In this document: positions 5,836 to 6,524 of the stretch, one piece after another | Layout of the letters: the number at the start of each line of letters is the position of its first letter | Numbering within the stretch: the first letter of the stretch is position 1 | Assembly: GCA_947463845.1 (NCBI GenBank) | Contig: CANHUM010000100.1 | Span: forward strand, 1 to 6,524 | Origin: Comamonadaceae bacterium | Lineage (GTDB): Bacteria; Pseudomonadota; Gammaproteobacteria; Burkholderiales; Burkholderiaceae_C | Direction: 5' to 3' | DNA length: 6,524 nt | Translations under genes and position numbers: made by a program | Notes under the pieces: generated by a model | What the model saw: the letters and a program-made list of their open reading frames with translations, nothing else | Told to the model about the DNA's origin: nothing | Databases searched by the model: none

Positions 5836-6524
5836 TCATTCGCTCTGCGAACCGCGGTGAGCCCAACCTGTGGTGTGCTTTTCGATGGCGCTGAACAGTT
5901 CGTACATGGCCATGGCCATCGCACCCACCACCACCAGACCGGAGAACGCCAGACCCATCTGCATGGCCGAGCCGGCCGAGATCAGCAGGTAGCCAATGCC
6001 TTCGTTGGATGCCGTCATCTCTGACACCGTCGTGCCCACAAAGGCCAGCGTGATGGCCACTTTGAGCGAGCCATAAAAGTAAGGCATGGAGCGAGGCAGA
6101 CCGACCTTCACCAGCACGTCCCAGCGCTTGGCACCCAGCACGCGCAGCACGTCTTCGAGCTCAGGCTCCAGCGTGGCCAAGCCGGTGGCGATGTTCACCA
6201 TGATCGGGAAGAAGCTGATGAGGAAAGCTGTGAGGATGGCGGGGCCGATGCCGATGCCGAACCACACCACCAAGATGGGCACAAAGGCCGCTTTGGGCAG
6301 GGCGTTGAAGGCGGTCATGAGCGGGTACACGGCGGCATAGGCCAGACGTGAGCTGCCGATGATGAAGCCCAGCAACACGCCCACCACGATGGCGATGCCA
6401 AAGCCGACCATGGTCACCCAGAAAGTGCGCCAGGCGTGGCCCGCGATCACGTCGCGGTATTCGATGGTTTGCTGTGCGATGCGCGAGGGGCTGGGGAACA
6501 CGAATTCCGACACGTTGAAGGCGC
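5836..6524 (-). CDS. NitT/TauT-type ABC transporter permease, partial (5' end outside window)
   Basis: Inner-membrane permease of a binding-protein-dependent importer, BPD_transp_1 superfamily. The frame is open to the window edge. The residues before the internal GTG at 6513 (AFN) continue the typical NitT/TauT lead-in (FNVSEFVFPSPSRIAQ), so the true start lies outside. At least five hydrophobic stretches are visible. The EAA-type cytoplasmic loop that contacts the ATPase reads EDVLRVLGAKRWDVLVKVGLPRSMPY. This subfamily imports nitrate, taurine, alkanesulfonates, cyanate, pyrimidine precursors or similar small molecules; the substrate cannot be read from this subunit. It is not the UrtB/UrtC type of urea permease. 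Its stop is 10 nt before ureD, which suggests co-transcription. The rest of the transporter should lie beyond the right edge. Confidence 0.9.
   Translation of the reverse strand, partial: AFNVSEFVFPSPSRIAQQTIEYRDVIAGHAWRTFWVTMVGFGIAIVVGVLLGFIIGSSRLAYAAVYPLMTAFNALPKAAFVPILVVWFGIGIGPAILTAFLISFFPIMVNIATGLATLEPELEDVLRVLGAKRWDVLVKVGLPRSMPYFYGSLKVAITLAFVGTTVSEMTASNEGIGYLLISAGSAMQMGLAFSGLVVVGAMAMAMYELFSAIEKHTTGWAHRGSQSE

Noticed and set aside
1..6524. CRISPR array, insertion sequence or other mobile element.
   Set aside because: No spaced direct repeats, transposase-like frames or terminal inverted repeats were seen; the window is nearly filled by ordinary metabolic genes.

Overview
The window carries a complete urease gene cluster on the minus strand, in the order (partial ABC permease)-ureD-ureA-small membrane protein-ureB-ureC-ureE-ureF-ureG, followed by a serine tRNA gene and an intrinsic terminator. 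High GC content, the order ureDAB C EFG with separate short ureA (100 aa) and ureB (109 aa) genes, and the character of the proteins suggest a betaproteobacterium of the Burkholderiales, most likely Comamonadaceae. That placement is recalled from family knowledge, not computed.

Layout along the minus strand, from the right edge leftward. A NitT/TauT-type ABC transporter permease (cut by the window edge) ends 10 nt before ureD. A gap of 227 nt separates ureD from ureA and holds the most informative regulatory DNA: a 17-bp palindrome matching NtrC enhancer sites, a weaker NtrC-like site two helical turns further in, a 20-bp near-palindrome, and a near-perfect sigma-54 (-24/-12) promoter about 35 nt upstream of the ureA leader. 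From ureA to ureG the genes are packed at 19 nt or less, with overlaps at ureE/ureF (11 nt) and ureF/ureG (4 nt). The serine tRNA (anticodon TGA, CCA encoded) starts 37 nt after ureG with its own candidate -10 element and is followed by a GC-rich hairpin with a short T-run. Positions 1-35 hold nothing I can recognise.

How it works together. UreA, UreB and UreC form the nickel metalloenzyme that hydrolyses urea to ammonia and carbamate. UreD, UreF and UreG form the maturation complex on the apoenzyme, with UreG supplying GTP hydrolysis and UreE delivering nickel. All active-site residues of UreC and the nucleotide- and metal-binding motifs of UreG and UreE are visible, so the enzyme should be functional. 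The 56-aa protein between ureA and ureB has a signal peptide, a His-rich segment (HEGH...HWH) and one membrane helix. It resembles the start of HupE/UreJ nickel permeases but lacks the rest, and I infer a metal-related envelope role.

The main inference is that the structural and EFG genes are driven by an NtrC/sigma-54 promoter under nitrogen limitation. ureD lies upstream of this promoter and would be transcribed separately, possibly with the ABC permease.
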